A DNA stretch of 64,000 nt from positions 12,560 through 76,559 of the forward strand of contig DARI01000008.1 of assembly GCA_002503285.1 (NCBI GenBank), written 5' to 3'. Shown here in pieces: positions 19,255-27,849 of the stretch. Position 1 is the stretch's first letter. Each line of letters opens with the position of its first letter. A model generated the notes under the pieces. That model worked only from the letters and a program-made list of their open reading frames with translations, was not told the origin of the DNA and searched no databases. Source of the DNA: Euryarchaeota archaeon UBA557 (GTDB taxonomy: Archaea > Thermoplasmatota > Poseidoniia > Poseidoniales > Thalassarchaeaceae). The translations under genes were made by a program, and so were the position numbers.

Positions 19255-20976
19255 ATGAAAAATTGGCATGATATGTCCGTTAAGGAACTAAAATTAGAAT
19301 TAAAAAATAATAATATGCCTTGTACGGGAAATAAAACTCAGCTCATAAAAAGACTAGAGGGCGAAACATTCATTGATGCAGAAATTATAGAGGAAAAAAT
19401 AAATAAATATCACATAATAAATATGATTACCGACAAATATGATTACATAAAGTCAATTCATTTCTCAACGTTATCGATAATAATAATTGTAATAATCGGG
19501 ATGTCGGGAGGAGCACTATTAAATTCAGATAGAATACTAGATATCATAGGCGGAGAAGAAGATTATATTTTGATAGACTTTGATATAAACCAATCTAGAG
19601 AGTATGCACAAACTCTTGTTAACCTCGGACATCCAGATTGGGAGGGAAGGCTATCAGGAACTATTGAAGAAAAAAATACTGCTGAATCGATAAAATATAA
19701 TTTCTCAGAAATGAATATACCTTCAACGATTGAAGAGTTTAAAGTCCCCATGTTTGAACTAGGAAATCAATTTGAATTGTCATTATGTACTCCAGGAGAT
19801 TTAGGAGGAATTTTAGCAGGCCCTACCCCATGTTCAATTGCAGATGCAAATAGGAATATAGTAGAATTTACACATACTGAAGATTACGTAATTCAAGGAT
19901 ACAGTGGTTCAATGGATATCAGATATGCAAGTGAAACTAATGTTATCGATTTAGGCGTAGGAAGTGCGGATAAAAATTGGGGCACAGCATCACAGGGAAT
20001 AGGATTAGTATGGCTTAGAGATTCAATAAATAATGAGTCTGCAACTGAGAACAACACAGTATTGTTTTTAAGAGCTCAAGAGAATCAATTATCAGGTTTA
20101 ATTTTAATTAATGATAAAACAAATTGTGGAGAATTGATAGAAAATGATTGTGTGCCGTATTTTAAATCGTTAAATGTAGATTCTTTTAATAATCTTCCAG
20201 AAAGCATTGGTTTCTTAATGGCATCAAAAAGTGTTGGAGAGTATATTGTAAATGAAGTAGTTAATGGGAATTCAAGGATACAGATGATTGTCGATGTTCA
20301 AAATCAGGGGACTGGGACAATATATGTCCCTTGTGGGATAATAGAAGGTAAAACGGATAAATTAATTATTTTTGGGGCGCATCACGACACAGTATATAAT
20401 GGCCAAGGAGCAATTGATAATACGGCAGGAGTCGCCACTCTTCAAGAAATTTCTAGACAATTTAGTGAAATATTAGTTGAAATCGGCGAGCCTGAATATA
20501 CCTTATGGTTCTGTACCTGGGGGGGCGAAGAAGAAGGATTGTTAGGGTCTAGCGAATGGGTAAAAAAACATCAGAATAGATTAGAAAAAGATCTGAGACT
20601 GTATATCAATTTAGATATGAATCACATAGACTTAGAAAGAAATACTGGAGTAACTTTATTTGGAAATAACAATAATGACATATCTCATATTAATAAAATA
20701 GTTAAGACCTTTAGGGATGAGTATAGTAACATATACGATAAATACGAAATTAATGTAATGCTTTTAGATTCTGAAGAAATGCCCAAGAATTCCGATCATG
20801 CCCCGTTTGTTTATGAAATTAGTGAAGATAAATTTGGGAATTCTTTGGTTTGTTATGGCTCTGGCTCATCAGAGTATCACACATATTTAGATACGATGGA
20901 TAGATTTAACGAAGAAAGTTTAGCATTATCGGGAATTATTTATGGTAGCTTTGTAAGATATTTATCATATAAATAA
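19255..20976 (+). CDS. SAP-domain / transmembrane / M28-family peptidase fusion
   Basis: This 573-residue protein combines three parts. Residues 3-36 (MSVKELKLELKN, GNKTQLIKRL) form a SAP domain, a helix-extended-loop-helix usually found in nucleic-acid-binding proteins. Residues about 72-89 are a transmembrane helix. The rest is extracytoplasmic: a region in the place of a PA-like insert at about 150-330, then an M28 zinc aminopeptidase. Its metal ligands look complete: His and Asp in GAHHDTV...GAIDNTAG, Glu-Glu in GGEEEGLLGS, Asp in NLDMN and the last His in SSEYHTYLD. M28 enzymes release N-terminal amino acids from peptides. The SAP domain would face the cytoplasm. It stands between UbiX and convergent ArgS, so neighbours give no role. 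Confidence 0.85.
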   Translation: MKNWHDMSVKELKLELKNNNMPCTGNKTQLIKRLEGETFIDAEIIEEKINKYHIINMITDKYDYIKSIHFSTLSIIIIVIIGMSGGALLNSDRILDIIGGEEDYILIDFDINQSREYAQTLVNLGHPDWEGRLSGTIEEKNTAESIKYNFSEMNIPSTIEEFKVPMFELGNQFELSLCTPGDLGGILAGPTPCSIADANRNIVEFTHTEDYVIQGYSGSMDIRYASETNVIDLGVGSADKNWGTASQGIGLVWLRDSINNESATENNTVLFLRAQENQLSGLILINDKTNCGELIENDCVPYFKSLNVDSFNNLPESIGFLMASKSVGEYIVNEVVNGNSRIQMIVDVQNQGTGTIYVPCGIIEGKTDKLIIFGAHHDTVYNGQGAIDNTAGVATLQEISRQFSEILVEIGEPEYTLWFCTWGGEEEGLLGSSEWVKKHQNRLEKDLRLYINLDMNHIDLERNTGVTLFGNNNNDISHINKIVKTFRDEYSNIYDKYEINVMLLDSEEMPKNSDHAPFVYEISEDKFGNSLVCYGSGSSEYHTYLDTMDRFNEESLALSGIIYGSFVRYLSYK

Positions 20977-20978
20977 CA

Positions 20979-22721
20979 CTACATTTCTTCGGGGCATTCT
21001 ATTCCCAATAATTCCATCCCTAAATTTAAAGTCCTAGCAGTTAAATCACATAGTGCCAACCTACTATGCATGATTTCTATGTTTTCGGACTTCAAAACCT
21101 GGCAATTTTCATAAAATGAAGCAAATGAGGATGCTAATGAATATAAATAATTACATAATTTATGAGGAGAATAATTAGCCATAGTTTCTTCCAAATGGCT
21201 AGAAAATGCAATTAGCCTCCTGGAAAGAAGTTCTTCTTCTTTCTCAAGAATATTAAATTTAGAATTACGGGAAACATTTCTAGATATATTTGATTTAGAA
21301 AATATGCTACAAATTCTAGCATGTGCATATTGTAAATAAGGTGATGTATTGCCCTCGAAGGATAACATTTTGTCCCAATTGAAAATATAATCTTTGGATC
21401 TTTCAGTAGATAAATCAGCATATTTGACTGCACCTATACCTATCATTTTGGCTACCTTATTACGTTCATTAGATTTTAATGAAGGATTTTTATCTTTTAT
21501 TGTGGCCTCTGCTCTTGAAATTGATTCCAATAATAGATCTACTAATTTGATAGTATTGCCTTCCCTACTTTTGAATATTTTTCCATCTGGTCCTAGTACT
21601 GAACCAAAATTTACATGTACTAAATTATGATTTTCGTTAATCAAGCCTGCCATTTCAGCAATATCGAAAACCATTTCAAAATGTTGTTTTTGAGGAGTCC
21701 CAACAACGTAAAGAAAATCATTAATTCTTAAATTTTCAGCCCTATCTATGATACAAGCCAGATCAGTGGCTGAATAGTTATATCCTCCGTCACCTTTTCG
21801 AATAATCATGGGCATTTCTTTACCTTCTCTGTTAATCCATTTTTTCCTAGGAAAAACGACTTCTGCGCCATCACTTTCAACCAGAATATTGGCATCTTTA
21901 AGTCGTTCAATTACAACTGGTAATAAATCATGATAAGAGGATTCTCCTTTGATATCCTCATCGACCAGTAAAACATTCAGCATTGAATATACTTCATTAA
22001 AATAACGCATTGACTCGGAAACCAAAATTTTCCATAATCTTAATGTTCCAGAATCACCACTTTGCAATAGTACAACTCTATTTCTGGATCTTTGTGCAAA
22101 GTCATTTGAGGAATTAAACTTAGATCTGGCTTGTTTGTAAAATCCATCTAAATCACCAACATTGAGTTCATTTGCTGCTTCACCTTCACCCATATCCAAA
22201 AGGTGCTCTATTAACATGCCAAATGGGGTACCCCAATCACCAATATGATTCTCCCTAATGACAGTATGGCCTTTAAATAATAATATCCTAACTATGGAAT
22301 CACCTATAACAGTGGAACGAAGATGACCTACATGCATTTCTTTAGCAACATTAGGTGCAGAATAGTCAACTGCTATTTTACGATTATCTTCTTCAGGAAT
22401 TCCCAATCTTGAGTCGGATGATATTTCATAGAGTTTTGACCCCATCCAATCATTTGTAGCTTGAACGTTTATGAAACCATTCATACATGATATTATAGCA
22501 ATTTCCGATAAATCTTTAGAAAGTAAATCAATTATATCTGACGATATTTGAAGAGGTGATTTTTTGAGAATTTTAGATAAAGAGTGACAGGGCAGTGCAA
22601 CATCTGCATGGCCTTCTTTTGTAGCTGGTGCGAGAAGGTTGGCCCAAATATCTTCTTCTACACCTAGTTTAGAAAAAACTTCATCAAAAAATGGATAGAT
22701 TTCTTTTATCAATATTTGCAA
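20979..22721 (-). CDS. argS: Arginyl-tRNA synthetase
   Basis: A class I aminoacyl-tRNA synthetase that charges tRNA-Arg. The HIGH-type motif is HVGH within AKEMHVGHLRST, after VDYSAPNVA. The second signature is FKSREGN, the usual ArgRS replacement for KMSKS. An N-terminal Add-1-like domain and the C-terminal DALR anticodon domain ending GIECPEEM are present. It has 580 residues. It lies 9 bases after the aRF1 gene on the same strand, so the two translation genes may be co-transcribed. Confidence 0.95.
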   Translation of the reverse strand: MQILIKEIYPFFDEVFSKLGVEEDIWANLLAPATKEGHADVALPCHSLSKILKKSPLQISSDIIDLLSKDLSEIAIISCMNGFINVQATNDWMGSKLYEISSDSRLGIPEEDNRKIAVDYSAPNVAKEMHVGHLRSTVIGDSIVRILLFKGHTVIRENHIGDWGTPFGMLIEHLLDMGEGEAANELNVGDLDGFYKQARSKFNSSNDFAQRSRNRVVLLQSGDSGTLRLWKILVSESMRYFNEVYSMLNVLLVDEDIKGESSYHDLLPVVIERLKDANILVESDGAEVVFPRKKWINREGKEMPMIIRKGDGGYNYSATDLACIIDRAENLRINDFLYVVGTPQKQHFEMVFDIAEMAGLINENHNLVHVNFGSVLGPDGKIFKSREGNTIKLVDLLLESISRAEATIKDKNPSLKSNERNKVAKMIGIGAVKYADLSTERSKDYIFNWDKMLSFEGNTSPYLQYAHARICSIFSKSNISRNVSRNSKFNILEKEEELLSRRLIAFSSHLEETMANYSPHKLCNYLYSLASSFASFYENCQVLKSENIEIMHSRLALCDLTARTLNLGMELLGIECPEEM

Positions 22722-22730
22722 AAAAATTCC

Positions 22731-23981
22731 TCATGACCATGAATATCTCAAGAGGGCTGCTATACCTCCAAATGCTGCATTGAGAGTTGCCCCCTCTTCA
22801 GTATCTAAAGATACTAACCTTACTTTAGAAGAAGTACGTGCCGCTAAAAGTGAAAGCTCATCTATTAAATCGATAGTTTTATCAGGATTGTTGATGACAT
22901 CATCGGAGGATTTACATTTAGGACATTTAGGAATCTCAGATCGATTATTTTGAGTCGATTCCCAGATTTCTTTACACTTTTTACATGACCATTCCACTCT
23001 ACGTTTTGATAATGCTTCAGACAGAAGTAATGTTTCAACTGCGCCTTGTTCTAATGCTGAACGAATCATTACTTCTCCATACGTTGCTTTTGGATTAGTT
23101 TGCATTACTTCCCTAAGAAAATTATCAACTAATTTTCTTTCGACATCCAATTCAATCTGATCCATTAGCCCTCCTGCCCTTTGTATGAGTTCCCTCAGGC
23201 CACTTTCATTGGAATATCCAACATCAAAATAAGGCTCTCTGATGAGTTTTGTAATCTCATGATGGAAGTAATCATTTCTAATTACAAAATCTTTTGTAGC
23301 ACCTGGGCCCCCAATTATTATTCCTTTCAAATTATCAATCATAGGTAACCAATAAGCACATGCCCTTTCAGCAGATTTTTTGAAGAATTTATGCGCTGCT
23401 TCTTCAATCAATCTTTCGAATCTTTGAGCAGATTGCCCTCCCCTTCCATGTTTTGAAGGGACCAAAGAAGTCACATGTTCTTGGCAATGTAATCTTTTTC
23501 CAGATGCTAATCCATATGCGGCCTCTGAACGATCTATTACAAACAAACCATATGCCGTCCTGTCAATTAACATTTCTTCAAGTTGACTAACTTCAAAGGA
23601 CGAGTCGCACCTATATCTGGAAGAAGTGAAGGGTTCATGAGGATCATCAATTACTGTAGAAATTAATCGAGTTTTATTATTTCCCACAATTACGTGTCCA
23701 ACAAATATTGCAATTCCGCTTATACCAGGTGTCTTGTATCTGTTAAGAGTAGACAAAGCTGATTCTATTGCATCGGTAACATGTTTTTTTGTAGATTTAG
23801 ATTTAATATTGGCTGCTTGACCTGCCTCTTGGGATAACTGATGCCTTACATCACTTATCATCTTATCAGGAGGTATGATGACCGTCACTAATTCAGTCCC
23901 CATACCCTTCATCTGTGAAAGTTCTTCAAGGGTTTTTTTAAGTTTTAATCTGCGCTGTTGTGTTTCTAAATCTTCAGCCAT
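22731..23981 (-). CDS. prf1: Peptide chain release factor aRF1 (eRF1 family)
   Basis: aRF1 recognises all three stop codons and triggers peptide release. The stop-decoding NIKS motif (AANIKSKSTKK) lies in domain 1 and the catalytic GGQ in HGRGGQSAQR in domain 2. Domain 3 carries a mini zinc-ribbon (CKKC...CPKC). The frame opens at 24017, but the ATG at 23981 (MAEDLETQQRRL) fits archaeal homologues, leaving about 98 bases shared with the divergent pyrH. Confidence 0.95.
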   Translation of the reverse strand: MAEDLETQQRRLKLKKTLEELSQMKGMGTELVTVIIPPDKMISDVRHQLSQEAGQAANIKSKSTKKHVTDAIESALSTLNRYKTPGISGIAIFVGHVIVGNNKTRLISTVIDDPHEPFTSSRYRCDSSFEVSQLEEMLIDRTAYGLFVIDRSEAAYGLASGKRLHCQEHVTSLVPSKHGRGGQSAQRFERLIEEAAHKFFKKSAERACAYWLPMIDNLKGIIIGGPGATKDFVIRNDYFHHEITKLIREPYFDVGYSNESGLRELIQRAGGLMDQIELDVERKLVDNFLREVMQTNPKATYGEVMIRSALEQGAVETLLLSEALSKRRVEWSCKKCKEIWESTQNNRSEIPKCPKCKSSDDVINNPDKTIDLIDELSLLAARTSSKVRLVSLDTEEGATLNAAFGGIAALLRYSWS

Positions 23982-24079
23982 AGACGCCCCTCTGTGAATT
24001 GTCGCAGGGGACTGCATTTCAACCCTTCAGCCTATTGAGAGCATAGAACTTGAAAGGGAGTATCTTCTTCCCTCGCCTA

Positions 24080-24781
24080 ATGGGGACCATCGTGGCTGCA
24101 TTGGGAGGAAGTTTATTGCGCCCAGAAATTGTAATGCGCGAAATTTGGCTTACTGAATTAGTTGACATCATAGGTAAAATAGTCAATAATGGGACAAAAA
24201 TAGGCCTCGTAGTTGGCGGAGGTAGTCCGGCCAGAGAAAGCATCGATTTGGTAAAGCCATTAATCAGCAATGTTGGTGCATTAGATAAAATTGGAATAGC
24301 AGCCACTCGTTTAAATGCAACTATAATTAAAGAAGTTCTTATTGAAGCGGGGATTTCTACTTGTAGTACAGTTCCGGATTCTATCGAGGTGGCAGTTAGT
24401 TTGATGATGGATTTTGATGTAGTAGTAATGGGAGGCACACAACCTGGACATACAACAGATAATGTAGCCATAAAATTAGCAGTTGCAACTAATTCATCAA
24501 AATGTATCATTGCAACGAATGTATCGAAAGTATATGATAAAGATCCGAGAAAGAATTCGGATGCTCGTTCCTTTGATTCTTTATCATTATTCGATTTACA
24601 AAATATAGTTGGACCGCCTGAACATTTTCGAGCAGGAGATTCACAAGTTGTTGATCCAATTGGAGTTGAGTGTGCAATAGTCAATAAGATGGAATTAAAT
24701 ATTTTAGATGGTAGAAAAATAAATAATTTAAAAAACTCTATGGAAGGAAGTAATTTTGAAGGCACAATAGTAAGTTGGTGA
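24080..24781 (+). CDS. pyrH: UMP kinase (archaeal type)
   Basis: An amino-acid-kinase-fold enzyme that makes UDP from UMP. It shows AALGGSLL (phosphate loop), LVVGGGSPAR, the GGTQPGHTTDNVA segment, NVSKVYDKDPRK and the C-terminal IVNKMELNILDG typical of archaeal PyrH. The frame opens at 24050; ATG 24080 (MGTIVAALGGS) matches the family N-terminus. CarA, CarB and PyrH in this window all serve pyrimidine synthesis but are not adjacent. Confidence 0.92.
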   Translation: MGTIVAALGGSLLRPEIVMREIWLTELVDIIGKIVNNGTKIGLVVGGGSPARESIDLVKPLISNVGALDKIGIAATRLNATIIKEVLIEAGISTCSTVPDSIEVAVSLMMDFDVVVMGGTQPGHTTDNVAIKLAVATNSSKCIIATNVSKVYDKDPRKNSDARSFDSLSLFDLQNIVGPPEHFRAGDSQVVDPIGVECAIVNKMELNILDGRKINNLKNSMEGSNFEGTIVSW

Positions 24782-24785
24782 TTTT

Positions 24786-25082
24786 TTGAGTCGTAAAGAT
24801 ACTATTTTAAGAGCAGCACAAAGAACTGCTAAGGAAGCTAGAAATAATGCATCGAGAAAAATGAAAATGAAAGATGAAGTAAGTATATCGCCACATAGAC
24901 ATTGCTCAATTTGTTGGAAACCCGTTCCATTGGAAAGGGATCCTCCGGTATGTAATGCCGATAAGTGCTCTAATTCGTGGATAAAGAAGGATAAAGCACG
25001 AAAGAGGTTGACAATAATGATGTATCTATTTCCAGCAATTGCAATATTTTTCTTAATCTTAAATATGCAACAAACTAACTAA
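24786..25082 (+). CDS. Zinc-ribbon plus one-TM small protein (DUF2116-like)
   Basis: A 98-residue protein with a basic N-terminus rich in Arg, Lys and Ala, a CSIC...C...C zinc-ribbon-like cluster at about 39-60, then a single C-terminal transmembrane helix (about 77-94). This architecture resembles the archaeal DUF2116 family, function unknown. The frame opens with TTG 4 bases after the pyrH stop, so it is translationally close to pyrH. Its stop overlaps the next start in TAATG. Confidence 0.7.
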   Translation: MSRKDTILRAAQRTAKEARNNASRKMKMKDEVSISPHRHCSICWKPVPLERDPPVCNADKCSNSWIKKDKARKRLTIMMYLFPAIAIFFLILNMQQTN

Positions 25083-25678
25083 TGCGAGGATATAATATGA
25101 TGAAAATATTATCCATATTTCCAGGATTTGTTGGGGCAATATGCATATTAATATTATTGGGAAGTATAATTGGATTTTCCCATCAAGAAAAAATATATGA
25201 TATACCCATTGTTCCATGTAGTGATGATGCGGACATAGGTTGCAGAATTGGGATGACAAGTTCGGACATTAATGTTCCAAATGCGTTCAAATTATTACAA
25301 ATTGAAGTTGATGTAAATTGGGGGGAACCTGATAGAAGTTGGTTTGGAGTCATAAATAAATATCCAGAGGCCTGTGAACCAGATAGTAATGGATTAACTA
25401 ACTGTACTGAAGGAGATTTTGAAGGATTAATAATAGCAGGAGGATCAGATTCTGAAGGTAATTTGAAATTTGATATGCACCCTAACAAATATAGATTCAT
25501 AACTGGAGGCAAGGATGGTGCAACAATTAGTAATCAAGATGTAACCTTAGATATCAAAGTTTCATTAAATTCAATAATAGAGATTTTACTGGCTGTAGTT
25601 GGATTATTTTTATTCATTGGCGCCACCGAAATGGCATTTCCTATAAAAAAATGGTTTGAAAAATTTAGGAATACTTAA
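25082..25678 (+). CDS. Two-TM membrane protein with extracytoplasmic domain, unknown function
   Basis: I do not recognise a family. Helix 1 is at about 9-29 and helix 2 at about 162-183, with about 130 residues between that hold four Cys and many Asp and Gly, probably an extracytoplasmic beta-rich domain. A short basic tail follows. It overlaps the DUF2116-like gene by one base (TAATG), so the pair is probably translated together. ATGs at 25097 and 25100 are alternative starts. Confidence 0.65.
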   Translation: MRGYNMMKILSIFPGFVGAICILILLGSIIGFSHQEKIYDIPIVPCSDDADIGCRIGMTSSDINVPNAFKLLQIEVDVNWGEPDRSWFGVINKYPEACEPDSNGLTNCTEGDFEGLIIAGGSDSEGNLKFDMHPNKYRFITGGKDGATISNQDVTLDIKVSLNSIIEILLAVVGLFLFIGATEMAFPIKKWFEKFRNT

Positions 25679-25727
25679 TTTTTGTAAATACAGCATCTTT
25701 GAATAACTAATTCACAGTGGGCGCGAC

Positions 25728-25847
25728 ATGCTCGAACATAATTGTCCGAACTGTGGAAGTAAAAAAGAGATAAGTGGCCTAGATAGATCCGTAGGTGGCT
25801 ATCAAATATTTTGTACCACTTGTGGCCATAATTGGAGAATTTTATAA
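25728..25847 (+). CDS. 39-residue zinc-ribbon micro-protein
   Basis: ATG at 25728 to TAA at 25847 encodes 39 residues with two CxxC pairs: CPNC near the N-terminus and CTTC near the C-terminus, 20 residues apart, followed by GHNWRIL. The spacing fits a single treble-clef or rubredoxin-like zinc ribbon with almost nothing else. It overlaps the convergent GTPase gene by 6 bases. It is easily missed because of its size. Nucleic-acid or protein binding is the usual role of such ribbons; the target is unknown. Confidence 0.65.
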   Translation: MLEHNCPNCGSKKEISGLDRSVGGYQIFCTTCGHNWRIL

Positions 25848-26936
25848 ATATTTATCTTCATCATAACGGCGAAGAATTTCTTGTGTTGAACCTAATGGCT
25901 TAATCGAGTCGTCTTGCCTGTGCCAATGTTCTGGTAATTCTAATGGATTAGGAATTATATCTGCGCCTATTTCTTTTATCATTTGCGACTTTAGTTCTTC
26001 AATTCCTATGCCTGATTCGGCACTTATGCAATATTCAAAGTTATCAGGAATTTCATCAAAAAGATCTATTTTTGTGTGTATTATCAATAATGGCTTTCCA
26101 GATATTGCTCTTTTTACTTCTTTCAATAAATTTAATTGTTCCTCCAGAGGAGTTGTTGCACTTTCGGTTGCATCAATTAGGAATAATAATAAATTACCCA
26201 CATTTTCTAAAGCCGCTATTGCTTGCATCTCAATATTATTCCTCTCATACATTGGCCTATCCAGTAAACCAGGAGTATCCACTATCTGGTAAGCCCGTCT
26301 ACGATGATAAAAATGGCCTAAATGTAATTGCTTAGTAGTAAATGGATATGATGCAACTTCAGGTTCACCCGATGAAAGGGCATTAATCATAGCAGATTTT
26401 CCAACATTTGGGGAGCCAGCAACTACAATACATGGTTCAAGAGAATCTATTGCTGGTAATTTTCTTAAAACATTTCTTGCATCTCCTAACCACACTATCG
26501 GAGAAGCAATTTGGTCAATAATGGAAGAAAAGCGACCATAGGCATGTCTCCTTGCTTTATGAAATCCATCAATGTCCCTCAGATGTAATATATTCCGTTG
26601 TGAATCTAAGGAAATTTTGATGACTTTTTCTGATGCCCATTGCAAGGCTGCTAAATTCTTCTTATAGTCATCTGAACCTACTGCCGCATCCACTAATGCT
26701 TGATCAAAATCAGATAATGCATTCAGACTTGGCCATTTAGAAACGTAAGCAAGAAGTGTTGAAGATATCACATCAGATGCAGATTGAATCATCCTATTCA
26801 TTTGTTTTCGTACACGATGATATTTATCAGGATCTTCCACCATATCGGCTTGTTTACTCGCCCTAGAGAACGCTTTATCAATAATTTCTTGAGGATATAA
26901 TACAGTAGGTATAGATCGCCATTCAACTGATGCCAT
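25842..26936 (-). CDS. Nog1/Obg-type GTPase
   Basis: A TRAFAC GTPase of 364 residues. The N-terminal ~165 residues are helical, as in archaeal Nog1 homologues. The G domain has G1 GSPNVGKS, G3 DTPGL, G4 HTKID and G5-like CISAESG. Nog1 family members act in assembly of the large ribosomal subunit in eukaryotes; archaeal versions are presumed to do so. Divergent from the gene at 27054 with a 117-base shared promoter region. Confidence 0.88.
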   Translation of the reverse strand: MASVEWRSIPTVLYPQEIIDKAFSRASKQADMVEDPDKYHRVRKQMNRMIQSASDVISSTLLAYVSKWPSLNALSDFDQALVDAAVGSDDYKKNLAALQWASEKVIKISLDSQRNILHLRDIDGFHKARRHAYGRFSSIIDQIASPIVWLGDARNVLRKLPAIDSLEPCIVVAGSPNVGKSAMINALSSGEPEVASYPFTTKQLHLGHFYHRRRAYQIVDTPGLLDRPMYERNNIEMQAIAALENVGNLLLFLIDATESATTPLEEQLNLLKEVKRAISGKPLLIIHTKIDLFDEIPDNFEYCISAESGIGIEELKSQMIKEIGADIIPNPLELPEHWHRQDDSIKPLGSTQEILRRYDEDKYL

Positions 26937-27000
26937 ATGACTCCCTCAAGTGAGTGGTCACACGCATAACACTTGAAATCATTAGTCAATTTATGTGCTT

Positions 27001-27022
27001 AAGACGAATATATACCCGTCTT
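27001..27022 (+). promoter_or_regulatory. Inverted repeat flanking a TATA-like box
   Basis: AAGACG (27001-27006) and CGTCTT (27017-27022) are perfect inverted arms around AATATATACC, which looks like an archaeal box A. The arrangement is what an operator overlapping a promoter would look like. The next start is at 27054, so the box would give a leader of roughly 15-20 bases. The divergent GTPase gene starts at 26936 on the other side. Confidence 0.45.
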
Positions 27023-27053
27023 CTTTTTTTACAAACACACTGTCGAGGCAGAT

Positions 27054-27506
27054 ATGGTAGGCGAAGAGCAGTCAAGTAATCTTAACAAGTTACCCGATTG
27101 GGCTAGACAAATATATGAAAAACATGGATCTCCAAATTTAAAAAATACTGTTGATGTTTTTCATGGTCCTTTGATAGATAGAAGGTATGGACTAAGGAAA
27201 GATGATTTAGTAGAAATTATAATAGATAATAGAGTTTTAAAAAATGGAGAATCAAATAGAATTGGTGGGATGTTAATTGGCACATCTAGAAATTCAGTAG
27301 ACATATTGGATAATAATGGTGATTTTAGAGCCATATCAAGAGACGTAATTATTGAGATTAAACTAGTTATCCACATGAGAAGGACATATTTAGAAGATGA
27401 AGAGTTGTTAAAATTTGAAAAGGAAGATATAAAAAGAAGGACGAACGTTCAAGAAATGGCAGAAAAACAGGCTGAAGGACGTATAGATAGTCACATTTGG
27501 GATTGA
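27054..27506 (+). CDS. Conserved-looking hypothetical, possible Sm-like/small beta-barrel protein
   Basis: No family recognised with certainty. The 150-residue protein begins with a short helix (LPDWARQIYEKHG), followed at about 55-105 by alternating strands (DDLVEIIIDNRVL, GGMLIGTSRNSVDILD, ISRDVIIEIKLVI) that read like a small beta-barrel such as Sm or SH3. A charged helical C-terminus follows, ending in Trp-Asp. This could bind RNA, but that is only suggested by the strand pattern. It is the first of a row of plus-strand genes; the PCD gene starts 5 bases after its stop. Confidence 0.65.
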   Translation: MVGEEQSSNLNKLPDWARQIYEKHGSPNLKNTVDVFHGPLIDRRYGLRKDDLVEIIIDNRVLKNGESNRIGGMLIGTSRNSVDILDNNGDFRAISRDVIIEIKLVIHMRRTYLEDEELLKFEKEDIKRRTNVQEMAEKQAEGRIDSHIWD

Positions 27507-27511
27507 TTAAG

Positions 27512-27838
27512 ATGGAATTAAAAAATAAAAGATGCATACCTTGTGAGGGAGGGGTACCTGCCTTAGTAGAGAAAGAATGTGATGAATTATTAAGCGCTTT
27601 AGACATAAAATGGGAAGTAATATTGGTTCATCATTTAGAGAGAAATTGGAAGTTTGATAACTTCCAAAATGCACTTGATCATGTCGTAAAACTTGGTGCA
27701 ATTTGTGAAGAAGAGAATCATCACGCGGACTTCGAAATAGGATGGGGGAGAGTAAAGGCGATTATCTACACTCATAAAATAGATGGTTTGACTGAATCTG
27801 ATTTTATCCTAGCTGCGAAATTTGATACTTTGAATTAG
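27512..27838 (+). CDS. phhB: Pterin-4a-carbinolamine dehydratase
   Basis: A 108-residue PCD/DCoH protein. The motif region reads EEENHHADFEIGWGRV followed by YTHKIDGLTESDF, giving the conserved His-His pair and later His and Asp; the usual Pro after HH is Ala. The enzyme dehydrates 4a-hydroxy-tetrahydrobiopterin, normally beside aromatic amino-acid hydroxylases; none is in this window. The start at 27512 removes four residues encoded over the previous gene's stop. Confidence 0.9.
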   Translation: MELKNKRCIPCEGGVPALVEKECDELLSALDIKWEVILVHHLERNWKFDNFQNALDHVVKLGAICEEENHHADFEIGWGRVKAIIYTHKIDGLTESDFILAAKFDTLN

Positions 27839-27849
27839 GAAGAAAGATT

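Noticed and set aside
24019..24765. Minus-strand frame of 248 codons opposite pyrH
   Set aside because: pyrH has complete family motifs on the plus strand; the antisense translation has none.
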